Below, piece by piece: positions 17,569 through 27,564 of a stretch of DNA of 64,000 bases; within the stretch, counting starts at the first letter, position 1; each line of letters opens with the position of its first letter. The notes below the pieces were generated by a model, which saw only the letters and a program-made list of their open reading frames with translations, was not told the origin of the DNA and searched no databases. Position numbers and translations under genes: made by a program. This DNA is from Caldilineaceae bacterium bin34 (lineage in GTDB: Bacteria; Chloroflexota; Anaerolineae; Caldilineales; Caldilineaceae), in contig MPMO01000004.1 of assembly GCA_002238555.1 (NCBI GenBank), positions 62,001 through 126,000 on the forward strand, in the 5' to 3' direction.

Positions 17569-19275
17569 TTACATGCTTGCCGGGGCGCGCACCCCCAGCA
17601 GGTGGAGAATTCTGGCCAGAACAATACGGGCCGCGTCGCACAGACACAGGCGCGCGCCCGACAGGCCGGGCTGGGACCGGTCGAGAACTCGACAATCCCG
17701 GTAGAACCCGTTGACCGCCGATGCAATGCGCATGGCGTAGTACGTCAGATTGTGGGGCGACGATCGCTCCAGGGCTGCCAGCAACTGATCGCCAAGTTCG
17801 GTCAACAGCCGCGCCAGCTCCAGTTCGGCGGGATGGCCCAGATGGGTCCGCAGGTGTCCGTGGATATCGTCGGCACCCGGCAGCAACAGACCCTCGGCCT
17901 GTGCACGGACCAGGATGGAACACAGCCGGGCATGGCTGTACTGGACGAAGTAGACCGGATTTTCCGGATTCTGTTCCACTACCCGAGCCAGATCGAATTC
18001 GACCACGCTTTCCGGCGCCCGGGTCAGCAACATGAAACGCACGGCGTCCGAGCCGACCTCCGCCACGACCTCCCTCAGCGTCAGGAACGAACCGGAGCGC
18101 TTGCTCATGGCCACTTCGTTGCCGTCCCGCACCAGCTTTACCAGATCGTACAGGACAATCTTGAGCTTGGCGCGGTCCAAGCCCATGGCTTCCACCAACG
18201 CCTGCATGCGCGGCACATGACCTTGATGGTCCACGGACCACACATTCAGTACGCGGTCAAAGCCCCGCGTCCGTAACTTGTCCCAGTGGTAGGCGGCATC
18301 GGCGGCGAAATAGGTGGGCGCGCCGTTGCTGCGGACGAGCACCACATCCTGATCGTTGCCCTCGTAGCGGCTGGCGGCAAACCACACAGCTCCTTCCGCG
18401 CGGTATACGGCATCCTGGTTGGCCAGCCTGGCAATGGCAGCCTCGACCTGGCCGCTCTCATGCAATTCCCGTTCGGAGAACCATTGGTCGAACTCGATGT
18501 CCAGCAGGGAAATTTCGGACCGCACGTCCTCCAGTACGATGTCCAGCGCCGGCCCGCGCAGGGCATCGGCGGCGCCCTGCGCGTCCGCCAACCAATCCGT
18601 GCCCAGGCGCTCGCACGCCGCAGCCGCGTATTCGTGCATGTAGGCGCCCCGGTATCCGTCTTGCGGGAATTCGGCCCCTCCGCCGTGTAGTTGCACGCAG
18701 GCGGCCAGAAGCGACTGCACGAACAGATCGAACTGGGTGCCGGCATCGTTGACGTAGAACTCCCGCTGCACCGAATACCCGCAGGCTTCCATGACCCTGG
18801 CCAAGCCGTCGCCCAACACGGCGTTGCGCGCGCCGCCAAAATGCAATGGACCAGTGGGGTTGGCGCTGACAAACTCCACCTGAATCCGCCGACCCTGACC
18901 GACATCCAAACGACCTGTCCGGGACGGATTCAGGACCATGTCCGCCACCCGGTCCCAGAACCAGGCGGGCGCCACCTTCAGGTTGAGGAATCCGGGACCC
19001 GCGACATCCACTTCGGCCATCGCACCGTCCTCGGGCAGCCGACCGGCGATATGCGCCGCAACTTCCCGCGGCGGCAGATTCACGCCGGACTTGCGCAACG
19101 CGGCTGCCGCCGTCATGGCAACGTTGGCACTGAAGTCGCCGTGGTCCGGGTTCCGGGGCCGGGTGACCTCAAATGCCAGGTCCGCCGGGAGATCCCACTC
19201 GTGTTCCGCGTTGCAGGCGGCCAAGGCGGCGGCAACCCGGGCCCGTATCTCTTGTCGCAGGGTCAGGGCCGCCAT
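17569..19275 (-). CDS. argS: Arginyl-tRNA synthetase
   Basis: The 568-residue class I synthetase has an N-terminal additional domain, the HIGH-type signature HFGG at residues 145-148 (SANPTGPLHFGGARN), a KMSKS-type motif reading MSKRSG, and a C-terminal DALR anticodon-binding domain. It charges tRNA-Arg; a tRNA-Arg with anticodon GCG is encoded at 36888-36961. The start is supported by GGAG seven bases upstream. It sits 16 bases after polA and 16 bases before serA, so it is in the same operon. Confidence 0.97.
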   Translation of the reverse strand: MAALTLRQEIRARVAAALAACNAEHEWDLPADLAFEVTRPRNPDHGDFSANVAMTAAAALRKSGVNLPPREVAAHIAGRLPEDGAMAEVDVAGPGFLNLKVAPAWFWDRVADMVLNPSRTGRLDVGQGRRIQVEFVSANPTGPLHFGGARNAVLGDGLARVMEACGYSVQREFYVNDAGTQFDLFVQSLLAACVQLHGGGAEFPQDGYRGAYMHEYAAAACERLGTDWLADAQGAADALRGPALDIVLEDVRSEISLLDIEFDQWFSERELHESGQVEAAIARLANQDAVYRAEGAVWFAASRYEGNDQDVVLVRSNGAPTYFAADAAYHWDKLRTRGFDRVLNVWSVDHQGHVPRMQALVEAMGLDRAKLKIVLYDLVKLVRDGNEVAMSKRSGSFLTLREVVAEVGSDAVRFMLLTRAPESVVEFDLARVVEQNPENPVYFVQYSHARLCSILVRAQAEGLLLPGADDIHGHLRTHLGHPAELELARLLTELGDQLLAALERSSPHNLTYYAMRIASAVNGFYRDCRVLDRSQPGLSGARLCLCDAARIVLARILHLLGVRAPASM

Positions 19276-19291
19276 GTTTGCTCCGGGAAGG

Positions 19292-22093
19292 TCATACCGG
19301 GGTCAGATCCCGCCAATTCAATCCTGTCTCGACATCGGCCCGCAAGGGCACCAGCAATGAAAACGCCTGCTCCATCTCCTGCTTCACGACGGACGCCGTC
19401 TGGGCGAACTCCCTTTCGGGGACTTCCAGCACCAGTTCGTCGTGCACCTGCAGCAGCATGCGGCCAGCCAAGTGTTGGTGCTTCAAGGCACGCTCCACAC
19501 GGACCATGGCAATCTTCAGAATATCAGCAGCACTGCCCTGGACGGGTGCATTGATGGCCGCGCGTTCAGCCGCGCGGCGCTGTTGCGGAGCCAGCTTTCC
19601 GCCCTGCAGCTCCGGGAACGGCCGCTTGCGGCCGGTCAAGGTAGTGACATATCCATCGCGTGTTACCGCCTGTCGGGTGTCCTCCACCCATTGCTCCACC
19701 TTGGGATAGGTCTCGAAATACCGGATCAGAAATTCCTCGGCCTCCGCGACGGACATTTCCGTACGCTGACTCAAACCAAAGGCAGTCGAACCGTAGACGG
19801 TGGCGAAATTGATGGTCTTGCCCAGGTCACGCTGACTGCGGTTGACTTCTGCCAACGGCACGCGGAACAGTTCGGCCGCCGTGATGGCGTGAATGTCCTG
19901 CCCTTCCTGGAAGGCGCGAATGAGCCGTTCGTCGTCCGCCACATGGGCCAACACCCTAAGTTCCACCTGGCTGTAGTCCGCAGCCAGCAACACGTGCCCC
20001 GGCTCGGCGATGAAGGCCCGGCGCAGACGCCGGCCCTCCTCCGTGCGCACCGGAATGTTCTGCAGGTTGGGATTGTTGCTGCTCATGCGGCCGGTGGCGG
20101 CACCGACCTGATTGAAACTCGTGTGCACGCGAACGGTTTCGGTGTCCATCATCGCCAGCAGGTTGTCCACGTAGGTGCTGCTTAGCTTGTGCAACTGGCG
20201 ATACTCGAGAATGGTGTCCAACCCCGCGGCCTGCTGCTCGGTCAGCGAGTCCTCACCCCTAAGCCGAATCGCCAAGTCCTCCAAAACCCCGGCCGCCGTA
20301 CTGTAGTTGCCGGATTTGGTCTTGCGCAAACCCTTCGTGGGCAGTCCGAAGCCATCCTTGTCGAACAGGACTTGGCTTAACTGCTGCGTGCTCCTGACGT
20401 TGAACTCGCGCCCGGCCAAACCGTACATGCGGGCCACCAGCACCTCAAGCCGCTCCCGGTATTCTGCCTGAAGTTTCATCAGGTAGCTCCGGTCCAGTCT
20501 GACGCCGCGTGTTTCCATGTCGGCCAGGATCGGCACCAACGGCAATTCGATGTCGGCGTACAGCTTCCACAGGCCGTCTGCCTCGAGTTGGGACTTGAGC
20601 CTGCGATGCAACGCCAGCGTCTGGGCCGCATCGTCCGCGGCGTAGACTGCGGCCTGCTCCGCATCGACCGATGCAAACGACCGCTGACTGCGTCCCGTGC
20701 CGATCAATTCGGTTATGGGCTGCATGACCACGTCCAACTCCCTCAAGGCCAGATCCTTCAGGCCCAACCGGTGCTGGCCGGGGTCCACCGCATACGCCAT
20801 CAACATGGTGTCGTGCAATGCGCCGGCGATTTCAAGGCCGTTGCCGCGGGCCACCAGCAGGTCGTACTTTGCGTTGTGGGCGGTCTTGGCCACCCTCCCA
20901 TCGGCAAACACGGGTGCCAAGGTATTCCGCACCAGTTCCCAGGACAACTGGTTTCCCGTTTCATGGGCGACCGGAATGTAGGCTGCCTTCCCGATATCCC
21001 AGCTCAGCGCCAGGCCAACGACGCCCGCCGTCAAGCCATCGATGCCGGTAGTTTCGAAGTCGAAGATCACATTGGTACAGCGTCGCAACGAATCCGCGAG
21101 TTCCTGCAGCTGCGCTTCGGTGGTGACGGAGACGTAGCCGGCCACCCGCTCCAACCGTTCCTGTTCCGCCGTCGAGACCTGCGGTGCTCTGCCGTCGTCG
21201 AAAAGGCCCCCCTGGCCGACCAGCAACTCGTTGTACTGGTTCAGGGTCGACTGGAGTCCCAGCTCTTTCATCAACCCTGCCAGGCGTGCGTGGTCCGGCT
21301 GCAACGGATCCGCGTTCTCCAAGTCGAATTCCACCGGCACGTCCCGGACAATGCGCACCAATTCCAGGTTGCGTTCCACCTGCTCGCGGTGCTCCGCCAG
21401 ATTCTGCTTCAGCTTTTTGGCAGAAATGCCTTCCAGGCCGGCATATAGGCCTTGCACGCTTCCGAACTGCCTGACGAGTTTGACTGCGCTTTTCTCACCG
21501 ACCCCCGGTACGCCCGGAATGTTGTCCGAACTGTCTCCCTGCAGGGCCTTCATGTGGACGAACTGTTCGGAACGCACACCGAACCGCTGCTCGACGGCCG
21601 CGCTGTCGTAGATGTCGTTTCGCCCCCGGTTGCGCGAGGATGTGTAGATGACCCTCACGCGGTCCGTCGCCAGTTGGAACAGATCACGATCACCGGTCTT
21701 GATTAGGACCTGCATGCCGGCTGTTTCGGCACGTGCGGCCAGCGTGCCGATGACATCGTCCGCTTCGTAGTTGTCCACCGTCAGCGTCCGGATGTTCATG
21801 GCGTCCAACACCTGGTGGATGCGGCCAATCTGGCCCCGCAGATCGTCCGGCATGCGTTCGCGGGTGGCCTTGTAGGCCGGAAAGAGGTCATCCCGGAACG
21901 TCTTCTTGGGATCGAAGGCAACAACCACCGAATCCGGGTTGTGCTCCCGAATCACTGCAATCAGCTGGCGCAGGAAGCCGAACACGGCCCCGGTTTGTTC
22001 GCCTGTCTCGCGCACCGCCAGATTCGCCCGGATCATGGCGAAATAGGCGCGATAGGCCTCCGAGTGTCCGTCGATCAGGACACAAGTCCTCAT
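19292..22093 (-). CDS. polA: DNA polymerase I
   Basis: The 933-residue protein has all three activities represented. The N-terminal 5'-3' exonuclease (about 1-290) has DGHSEAYRAYFA, NYEADDVIGT and GDSSDNIPGVPGVGEKSA. The 3'-5' proofreading domain keeps its acidic residues (IFDFETTG, HNAKYD, YAADDAAQTL), so proofreading is probably active, unlike in Taq. The polymerase has motif A DYSQVELR, motif B RDLGKTINFATVYG and motif C QVHDELVLE. It would fill gaps and remove RNA primers. It is preceded at 13 bases by a small ORF and followed at 16 bases by argS. Confidence 0.97.
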   Translation of the reverse strand: MRTCVLIDGHSEAYRAYFAMIRANLAVRETGEQTGAVFGFLRQLIAVIREHNPDSVVVAFDPKKTFRDDLFPAYKATRERMPDDLRGQIGRIHQVLDAMNIRTLTVDNYEADDVIGTLAARAETAGMQVLIKTGDRDLFQLATDRVRVIYTSSRNRGRNDIYDSAAVEQRFGVRSEQFVHMKALQGDSSDNIPGVPGVGEKSAVKLVRQFGSVQGLYAGLEGISAKKLKQNLAEHREQVERNLELVRIVRDVPVEFDLENADPLQPDHARLAGLMKELGLQSTLNQYNELLVGQGGLFDDGRAPQVSTAEQERLERVAGYVSVTTEAQLQELADSLRRCTNVIFDFETTGIDGLTAGVVGLALSWDIGKAAYIPVAHETGNQLSWELVRNTLAPVFADGRVAKTAHNAKYDLLVARGNGLEIAGALHDTMLMAYAVDPGQHRLGLKDLALRELDVVMQPITELIGTGRSQRSFASVDAEQAAVYAADDAAQTLALHRRLKSQLEADGLWKLYADIELPLVPILADMETRGVRLDRSYLMKLQAEYRERLEVLVARMYGLAGREFNVRSTQQLSQVLFDKDGFGLPTKGLRKTKSGNYSTAAGVLEDLAIRLRGEDSLTEQQAAGLDTILEYRQLHKLSSTYVDNLLAMMDTETVRVHTSFNQVGAATGRMSSNNPNLQNIPVRTEEGRRLRRAFIAEPGHVLLAADYSQVELRVLAHVADDERLIRAFQEGQDIHAITAAELFRVPLAEVNRSQRDLGKTINFATVYGSTAFGLSQRTEMSVAEAEEFLIRYFETYPKVEQWVEDTRQAVTRDGYVTTLTGRKRPFPELQGGKLAPQQRRAAERAAINAPVQGSAADILKIAMVRVERALKHQHLAGRMLLQVHDELVLEVPEREFAQTASVVKQEMEQAFSLLVPLRADVETGLNWRDLTPV

Positions 22094-22106
22094 GGAGACC
22101 GAACCG

Positions 22107-22319
22107 TCAGCGTTCTACCGTCAGGTCGCCCTGGTCGACAAGCTTGCGGATGGCGGGTTGTTCAAGAAGGGACGCCATCGTCTGCATTCTGCGCCCGGCG
22201 TCAAGCCGGCAACGACCGGTCGGCAATTCCAGAATGAAATTCCGCTTGGACATGTTGGAAAGCGTGACGACCTCACGCTTGTCGTGCGTCCACGTCAGTT
22301 TGTCGCGCCTACCCTTCAT
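22107..22319 (-). CDS. Small hypothetical protein upstream of polA
   Basis: A 70-residue ORF ends 13 bases before polA. It is basic in the first third (MKGRRDKLTWTHDKREVVTL) and ends LLEQPAIRKLVDQGDLTVER, which looks like a helix-turn and a strand. No family is recognised. Position and spacing suggest it is translated with polA. It could be a small regulatory or nucleic-acid-binding protein, or merely a leader frame; no strong ribosome site is visible. No cysteine pair or membrane segment is present. Confidence 0.5.
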   Translation of the reverse strand: MKGRRDKLTWTHDKREVVTLSNMSKRNFILELPTGRCRLDAGRRMQTMASLLEQPAIRKLVDQGDLTVER

Positions 22320-22381
22320 GTCGTGCCCGGTGCCTTGTCAGGATGCCCATCATTCTAATCCAACAGCAGGCACCGGCCAGG

Positions 22382-23920
22382 TCAGACGTGACCCGGACTG
22401 GTGTGTTCCGACCCACCGGGTTGAATGCGGCTCCATCGGCCGCGTTGCCATCGATCGCGCCAGGTGTGCCACACCACGCTGCCGAACCCCAACAGGCCCA
22501 GGAGGGCAACCCAGCCGATCGCCGGTGCCCGGCTGTGGATTGCGGCCCCCAGAACCAATCCGGCATACAGCAGCAGGAGGATTTCCGGGACGAGCATGCG
22601 GTTTTCGAGCGGCCAGGGATCCCGGACGTAGGCCTCAGCCACAGCGGACCGGCAATCCGACTTCGGGGTGCGCAGGAATTCGCTGGGCCGATGCCGTGCG
22701 GCTTCCCACACCGCCACCGAATTACTCCAGCACAACCCGACACCGACCAGGAGCAATACGCTGCAGGTAGCTGCGAGTTCCAAACCCAGTGGACGCCGCA
22801 GACGCCACTGCCCGGCCGCAAGCAGCGCCAAGGGTCCGAACGCGGCCGGAAGCAGCCACGGCAGCCAGCGCGGGAAATCGGCGTCCAGAGCCAAGAGCGG
22901 CCCCGCCAGCAACAACCCCACCAGCAACAGAGGGTGAACCAGGTAACCGGCCATGTGGAACGTTGCCTGGATCCGGTGCCATGGCGGCAGCCGGCTCGAA
23001 CGCAGTACGGGGCCGGCCAACCGCAACAAAGTTTGGACGGATCCCTTGGCCCAGCGGAACTGCTGGCTGCGAAAGTCCGCCCAGCGCTCCGGCGCATCCG
23101 CGGACACCGCCACCGAATCCAAATATCGCCCTTGCCAGCCGGCCAGTTGAGCCCGATAGCTCAGATCGAGGTCCTCGCAGAGGCTGGCGGTCGACCAACC
23201 ACCGACCGCGGGATCCTCGAGGCACTGCCTGCGCCAAATACCGCCGGAACCATTGAACGCAAACCAATGGCTCTGCAGGGACCGCGCCCGCGTTTCCACT
23301 GCGAAATGGCCTTCGAGCGCCACCGTGACGGCGTTCGTCAACCTGGACCGATGCCGGTTGGCAGACGTCCACCGGGCTTGGACAAACCCGCACCGATCCC
23401 GTCCCGGTTGCAACATGGGGGCCAACACCGCCTTGAGAAACCGAGGGTGCGGCTGAAAGTCCGCGTCGAATAGGCAAATGAATTCGCCCGAGGCGGTGCC
23501 CAAAGCCGCCTGGAGAGCCCCTGCCTTGTAACCGTCCCGCTCGGATCGCGGTAGCAGGTCGATATCCACCCCCTGCTCTCGCCAATACTGAACCCGGCCC
23601 TCCGCCAGTTGCCGGGTCTGGTCTTCGGAATCGTCCAGGACCTGAATCTGCAGCAGGTCGTTCGGATACTCGAACCGGGCACAACAGTCGATCACCCTTC
23701 GTGCGACGTGCTGTTCGTTGTAGAGCGGGATCTGCACCGTAACGGCCGGCCATGGTCCGTCCGGCATATCCACTCCGTCGGCAATCCGCCGGAAGTGGCA
23801 CAAGGCGCGGACGGCCAGCCACAACGAGTTGAAACCGTAGCCGGCCAGGCAAATGCCAATCCCCAACCAGGCCGCGGTCAGTGCAAACGCCGGCCAGGTA
23901 TGCCCCAACACCTCATTCAC
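22382..23920 (-). CDS. Processive family 2 glycosyltransferase (cellulose-synthase/CslA-like)
   Basis: The 512-residue membrane enzyme has one N-terminal helix (about residues 12-40), a GT-A domain and a group of C-terminal helices. The catalytic acidic motifs are VLDDSEDQT, FDADFQPHP and CEDLDLSYR, followed by QQFRW (the Q-x-x-R-W motif of processive beta-glycosyltransferases). IPLYNEQHVARR marks the nucleotide-sugar fold. It probably polymerises a beta-linked glucan or mannan across the membrane. The start is GTG at 23920 with AAGG upstream. No partner such as a cellulose-synthase B subunit is nearby. Polymer identity is unknown. Confidence 0.88.
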   Translation of the reverse strand: MNEVLGHTWPAFALTAAWLGIGICLAGYGFNSLWLAVRALCHFRRIADGVDMPDGPWPAVTVQIPLYNEQHVARRVIDCCARFEYPNDLLQIQVLDDSEDQTRQLAEGRVQYWREQGVDIDLLPRSERDGYKAGALQAALGTASGEFICLFDADFQPHPRFLKAVLAPMLQPGRDRCGFVQARWTSANRHRSRLTNAVTVALEGHFAVETRARSLQSHWFAFNGSGGIWRRQCLEDPAVGGWSTASLCEDLDLSYRAQLAGWQGRYLDSVAVSADAPERWADFRSQQFRWAKGSVQTLLRLAGPVLRSSRLPPWHRIQATFHMAGYLVHPLLLVGLLLAGPLLALDADFPRWLPWLLPAAFGPLALLAAGQWRLRRPLGLELAATCSVLLLVGVGLCWSNSVAVWEAARHRPSEFLRTPKSDCRSAVAEAYVRDPWPLENRMLVPEILLLLYAGLVLGAAIHSRAPAIGWVALLGLLGFGSVVWHTWRDRWQRGRWSRIQPGGSEHTSPGHV

Positions 23921-24007
23921 GGAATGCCTTGCCGAACGGAGCCTGCCGGAACGTCCCCGGAGGCGGGTTGCGGCACGGACCGGCGGTCGCCGGTCTGCAC
24001 CGCAGGC

Positions 24008-26065
24008 CTATTCGTCCTCGTCCATCTCCCGGCTGCCCTCGATGACCTTCGCCACCAGGTGCTTCGGGACCTCTTCATAATGCAGGAAGTCGATCTCGTA
24101 GGTTCCGCGTCCCTGGGTCATGGACCGGAGGTCCGTGCCGTACCGCATGATCTCGGCAAAGGGAACCTCGGCCTTGACCACGGAACGGTTGGTTTCCTGT
24201 TCCATGCCCAGCACCCGGCCGCGCCGGTTGGTCAAGTCTCCCATGATGTCGCCCATGTAGTCCTCGGGCACGGAGATGTCCATGCTGTAAATCGGTTCCA
24301 GCAAGGTGGCGCCGGCTTCGTTGGCAGCCATCTTGAAAACCTCGCGGCCTGCGATTTGAAACGCAATGTCCTTCGAATCGACCGGGTGTTCCTTGCCGTC
24401 GTAGACCACGACCTTCAGGTCCACCGCCGGGAAGCCGGCGACTACCCCTTCCTCCATTACTTGCTTGACCCCCTTTTCGATGGAGGGCAGATACACGGTG
24501 CTGATGGCACCGCCGTACACCTCGCTCTCGTATTGGAAGCCGCTGCCCCGGTCAAGGGGTTCCACCCGCATGTGGACCTCCGCGAATTGACCGGCTCCGC
24601 CGGACTGTTTCTTGTGCCTGTACCGGGCCTGGCCCACCCGCGTAACCGTTTCCATATAGGGCACCTTGGGAGTTGAAGCCAGTACCCCGACTCCGAAACC
24701 CGTTTCCAGTCGCTTCAGGGCCACGTCCACTTGGATTTCACCAATGCCCTGTATAACTGTCTGCTTGGTTTCCGGAATGTTGACTACGCTGAGGGTCGGA
24801 TCCTCCTCCGCCACCTGGCTCAGGGACTGGCCCAGCTTGGCACTGTCGGCCTGCGTCGCCGGGGCCACCGCCATGCTGAACAGCGGATTGGGGTACGTTG
24901 GCAGCACCACGTCCGGCTCGCTGTCCGCATCGTACAAGGCTTGGCCGGATTGCACCCCGGTGAGCTTGGAGACGGCACCGATGTCGCCGGGGCCGATCGC
25001 GTCCAGGTTGTCCAGGTCGTTTCCCTGTACCGCATGCAGGTTGACCAAAGGTTCCGCGGCTTTGGAGCCGTTCCCCCGCACCAATCCGCCCTTGGCCAGG
25101 GTCCCGCGAAAGACCCGAACATAGTTGATGCGCCCGCGGTACCGGTCAATGATCGTTCGGAAGGTCAGGGCCAGCACCGGTGCTTCGTCTTCCGGTTCGG
25201 GCTGGCCACCATCCGCCAGCGGCAGTTCCGCCTGGTCCGGCCCGGGCGCCACCTCGACCAGCCGGTCAAGCAGGGAGTGTACGCCGATGCCGGCGGTCGC
25301 GGAACACACGAACACGGGAACGATGGTACCGCCGGCCACACCCGCGGACAGGCCCTTTTGGACTTCGGCCGCAGACAGGTCCTCGCCCTCCAGGTACTTC
25401 TCCATCAGTTCGTCGTCGGACTCGGCAGCCGCCTCCACCAAGACCATTCGGGCTTCCTCAATCTCGTCGGACAGGTCGTCCGGCAAGTCCGATGTCCGGC
25501 CGCTGTCGCCCATCCAAGCGGCCTCCGCCGCCAGATCCACGATGCCCCGAAAGTCGAGTGCCTGCCCGACGGGCAGGTGGAAGGGCACCAGCGTGGCTCC
25601 GGGACAGGCTTGCTCCAGGCTCTCCAGGGCACGCTCCCAATCAGCGTTCTCGCGGTCCATCTTGTTGACCAAAATCCCTACCGGCTGGCCTTCAGCCTGG
25701 ACCCGCGCCCACGCCAACTCGGTACCGACCTCAGCGCCGGCTACCGCGTCCACCAGTATCAAGGTCATCTCGGTTACGGCGACTCCACTGATCACCTCGC
25801 CCAGGAAACCCGGGTCGCCGGGAGTGTCCACAAGATTGACCTTGATTCCATTGTGGACGAGCGAAGCAGCCGCCAGGCTGAGCGAAATGCCGCGGGCCTT
25901 CTCCTCGTCGTCGAAGTCGCACACCGTTGAACCGTCCGCCGTATCGCCCATGCGGGGAATGGTGCTGCTGTGGTAGAGCAGTGCCTCCACCAAAGTGGTC
26001 TTGCCGGAACGGCTGTGCCCCAGCAGGGAAATGTTGCGAATGTTGGACATTGGGAATTCAGCCAT
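24008..26065 (-). CDS. Elongation factor G-like translational GTPase
   Basis: The 685-residue protein has the EF-G layout: GTPase domain with G1 GHSRSGKT, G3 DTPG and G4 NKMD, then domain II, III, IV and V. Switch I reads KARGISLS rather than the E-R-G-I-T-I of true EF-G, and the protein belongs to the EF-G-like paralog group that occurs in addition to FusA in several phyla. It probably acts on the ribosome, but its exact job (translocation under stress, recycling) is unclear. The frame is open to 26128, but ATG 26065 is chosen because AGGAGG lies directly upstream. A good promoter lies at 26149-26177. Confidence 0.88.
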   Translation of the reverse strand: MAEFPMSNIRNISLLGHSRSGKTTLVEALLYHSSTIPRMGDTADGSTVCDFDDEEKARGISLSLAAASLVHNGIKVNLVDTPGDPGFLGEVISGVAVTEMTLILVDAVAGAEVGTELAWARVQAEGQPVGILVNKMDRENADWERALESLEQACPGATLVPFHLPVGQALDFRGIVDLAAEAAWMGDSGRTSDLPDDLSDEIEEARMVLVEAAAESDDELMEKYLEGEDLSAAEVQKGLSAGVAGGTIVPVFVCSATAGIGVHSLLDRLVEVAPGPDQAELPLADGGQPEPEDEAPVLALTFRTIIDRYRGRINYVRVFRGTLAKGGLVRGNGSKAAEPLVNLHAVQGNDLDNLDAIGPGDIGAVSKLTGVQSGQALYDADSEPDVVLPTYPNPLFSMAVAPATQADSAKLGQSLSQVAEEDPTLSVVNIPETKQTVIQGIGEIQVDVALKRLETGFGVGVLASTPKVPYMETVTRVGQARYRHKKQSGGAGQFAEVHMRVEPLDRGSGFQYESEVYGGAISTVYLPSIEKGVKQVMEEGVVAGFPAVDLKVVVYDGKEHPVDSKDIAFQIAGREVFKMAANEAGATLLEPIYSMDISVPEDYMGDIMGDLTNRRGRVLGMEQETNRSVVKAEVPFAEIMRYGTDLRSMTQGRGTYEIDFLHYEEVPKHLVAKVIEGSREMDEDE

Positions 26066-26148
26066 GCAGCCTCCTGCAATTCGGCCTGTAAGCCGGCGCG
26101 CCGGCGCCGGTAGTGATTGACGATCCACCTTGAGGGGGTAAGTCCGGA

Positions 26149-26177
26149 ATTGTAGGGTCTGAAGCAGCCTTGATCAA
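26149..26177 (-). promoter_or_regulatory. Sigma-70-type promoter for the EF-G-like gene
   Basis: Read on the minus strand, TTGATC (26172-26177) and TACAAT (26149-26154) are separated by 17 bases, a near-consensus -35/-10 pair. Transcription would start near 26142, giving a leader of about 77 bases before the ATG at 26065. It lies in the spacer between this gene and the acyl-CoA dehydrogenase. Confidence 0.62.
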
Positions 26178-26256
26178 TTCCGGCCGGGTAGGTTCCAACC
26201 TCTCCCCAACCGAATCCAAGCTGCCGGAACGCGATCCCAACTCCGCATGTCGGCCA

Positions 26257-27396
26257 TCATGACCGATACAGCTCGCGCAGGATTATCTGCTGCTGGATCT
26301 GGGTCGTTCCTTCGTAAATCTGGAAGATCTTGGCATCGCGCATGAGCTTCTCGACCGGCTGATCGGCACTATAGCCGACCCCGCCAAAGACCTGAACCGC
26401 GTCGGTGGCGCTGGCCATGGCCGCCTCGCCGCAGTAGGCCTTTGCGATCGCCGCCTCCCGGGTGTTTCCAGACCCCCTGTCCCTGAGCCAGGCGGCATGG
26501 CGAACGAGACCGCGCCCAGCCGCTACGCGAATGTCCATGTCCGCCAACATGAACCCAACCCCCTGAAACCGGCTGATGGCCTGGCCGAACGCACGGCGAC
26601 GGCCGGCATAGGCGACGGCCTCGTCCCGCGCCCGACGCGCCAGGCCCACGGCTTGGGCGCACAGAAGCGGCCGGCTGGTGTCGAAGGTCTGCATGATGGT
26701 CAGGAAACCGCTTCCGCGACTACCCAGCATGTGGAAATCCGGCACGGCACAGTCCTGGAACTCGATGCGCACGGCCGGGGCTGCCCTCTGACCCATCTTG
26801 GGAATGGGATCGCCGCGCACAATGCCCGGGGCATCCGCCCGCACAAAGAAGCAACTGAGACCTTCGTGGCCCTGATCGGGCTCGGTGACTGCGAACACCG
26901 CCAGCCACGCGGCGGCGTTGCCGCCGGTAATCCACAACTTCGTTCCGTTGAGCACCCACCGGTCTCCCTGCCTGGCTGCGGTCGTCTGCAAGGCGGCTAC
27001 GTCGGACCCCGCCTCCGGCTCGGTAACGCAGAACGACACGACCTCGCGCTCGGCCAGGATGCCCGGCAGCCATGCCGCCTTTTGGTCTTCCGATCCGGCC
27101 AGCAGCAACGGCAGGAGCCCCAGTTCATTGATGGTGAGGGCAGTCGAGATCCCGGTGCAGCCGTAACCAAGCTCCTCGTTGCCGATGGTTGCGTCCAGCA
27201 CGGACAGGCCGCGTCCGCCGTACCGGACCGGCACAATCCGGTTGGTCAAACCGGCCTCGGCGGCCTGCTCAAACAGCGGACGGGGATAGTCCCCAATCCT
27301 GTCCCATGCGACTGCAGATGGAATGATCAACGCCTCGGTGAATTCCCTGTGCTGTTCCCGGATCTTGTGCTGCTCGGCAGTCAATTCCAAATTCAT
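26257..27396 (-). CDS. Acyl-CoA dehydrogenase
   Basis: The 379-residue flavoenzyme introduces a trans-2 double bond into acyl-CoA, passing electrons to ETF. Signature stretches are CVTEPEAGSDVAAL (FAD/substrate region) and, near the C-terminus, IYEGTTQIQQQIILREL; the Glu of YEGT, about residue 362, is the usual catalytic base. It is a single gene: no thiolase, hydratase or ETF is adjacent. It could serve fatty acid, branched-chain amino acid or other acyl-CoA oxidation. It diverges from the SIS-domain gene across 168 bases, which must hold both promoters. Confidence 0.94.
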   Translation of the reverse strand: MNLELTAEQHKIREQHREFTEALIIPSAVAWDRIGDYPRPLFEQAAEAGLTNRIVPVRYGGRGLSVLDATIGNEELGYGCTGISTALTINELGLLPLLLAGSEDQKAAWLPGILAEREVVSFCVTEPEAGSDVAALQTTAARQGDRWVLNGTKLWITGGNAAAWLAVFAVTEPDQGHEGLSCFFVRADAPGIVRGDPIPKMGQRAAPAVRIEFQDCAVPDFHMLGSRGSGFLTIMQTFDTSRPLLCAQAVGLARRARDEAVAYAGRRRAFGQAISRFQGVGFMLADMDIRVAAGRGLVRHAAWLRDRGSGNTREAAIAKAYCGEAAMASATDAVQVFGGVGYSADQPVEKLMRDAKIFQIYEGTTQIQQQIILRELYRS

Positions 27397-27564
27397 CGGT
27401 GGGTTCCCATGGGCTGCGACTTGGCTGAATGTAATCTTAGGGCCGGACGGGGGCCAATGGCGTTTGCGAACCCAAGACCCGGTCCGACGGTCGGGATGTG
27501 CTTCCCCTGCCAGGCGGCAGCCTTCAGGCCCATCTCTTTACTTGGATTCCTTCTTGGCGCTCCC

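Noticed and set aside
26497..27564. Upstream extension of the SIS-domain frame
   Set aside because: It is antisense to the acyl-CoA dehydrogenase; homology to SIS proteins starts only at 27565.
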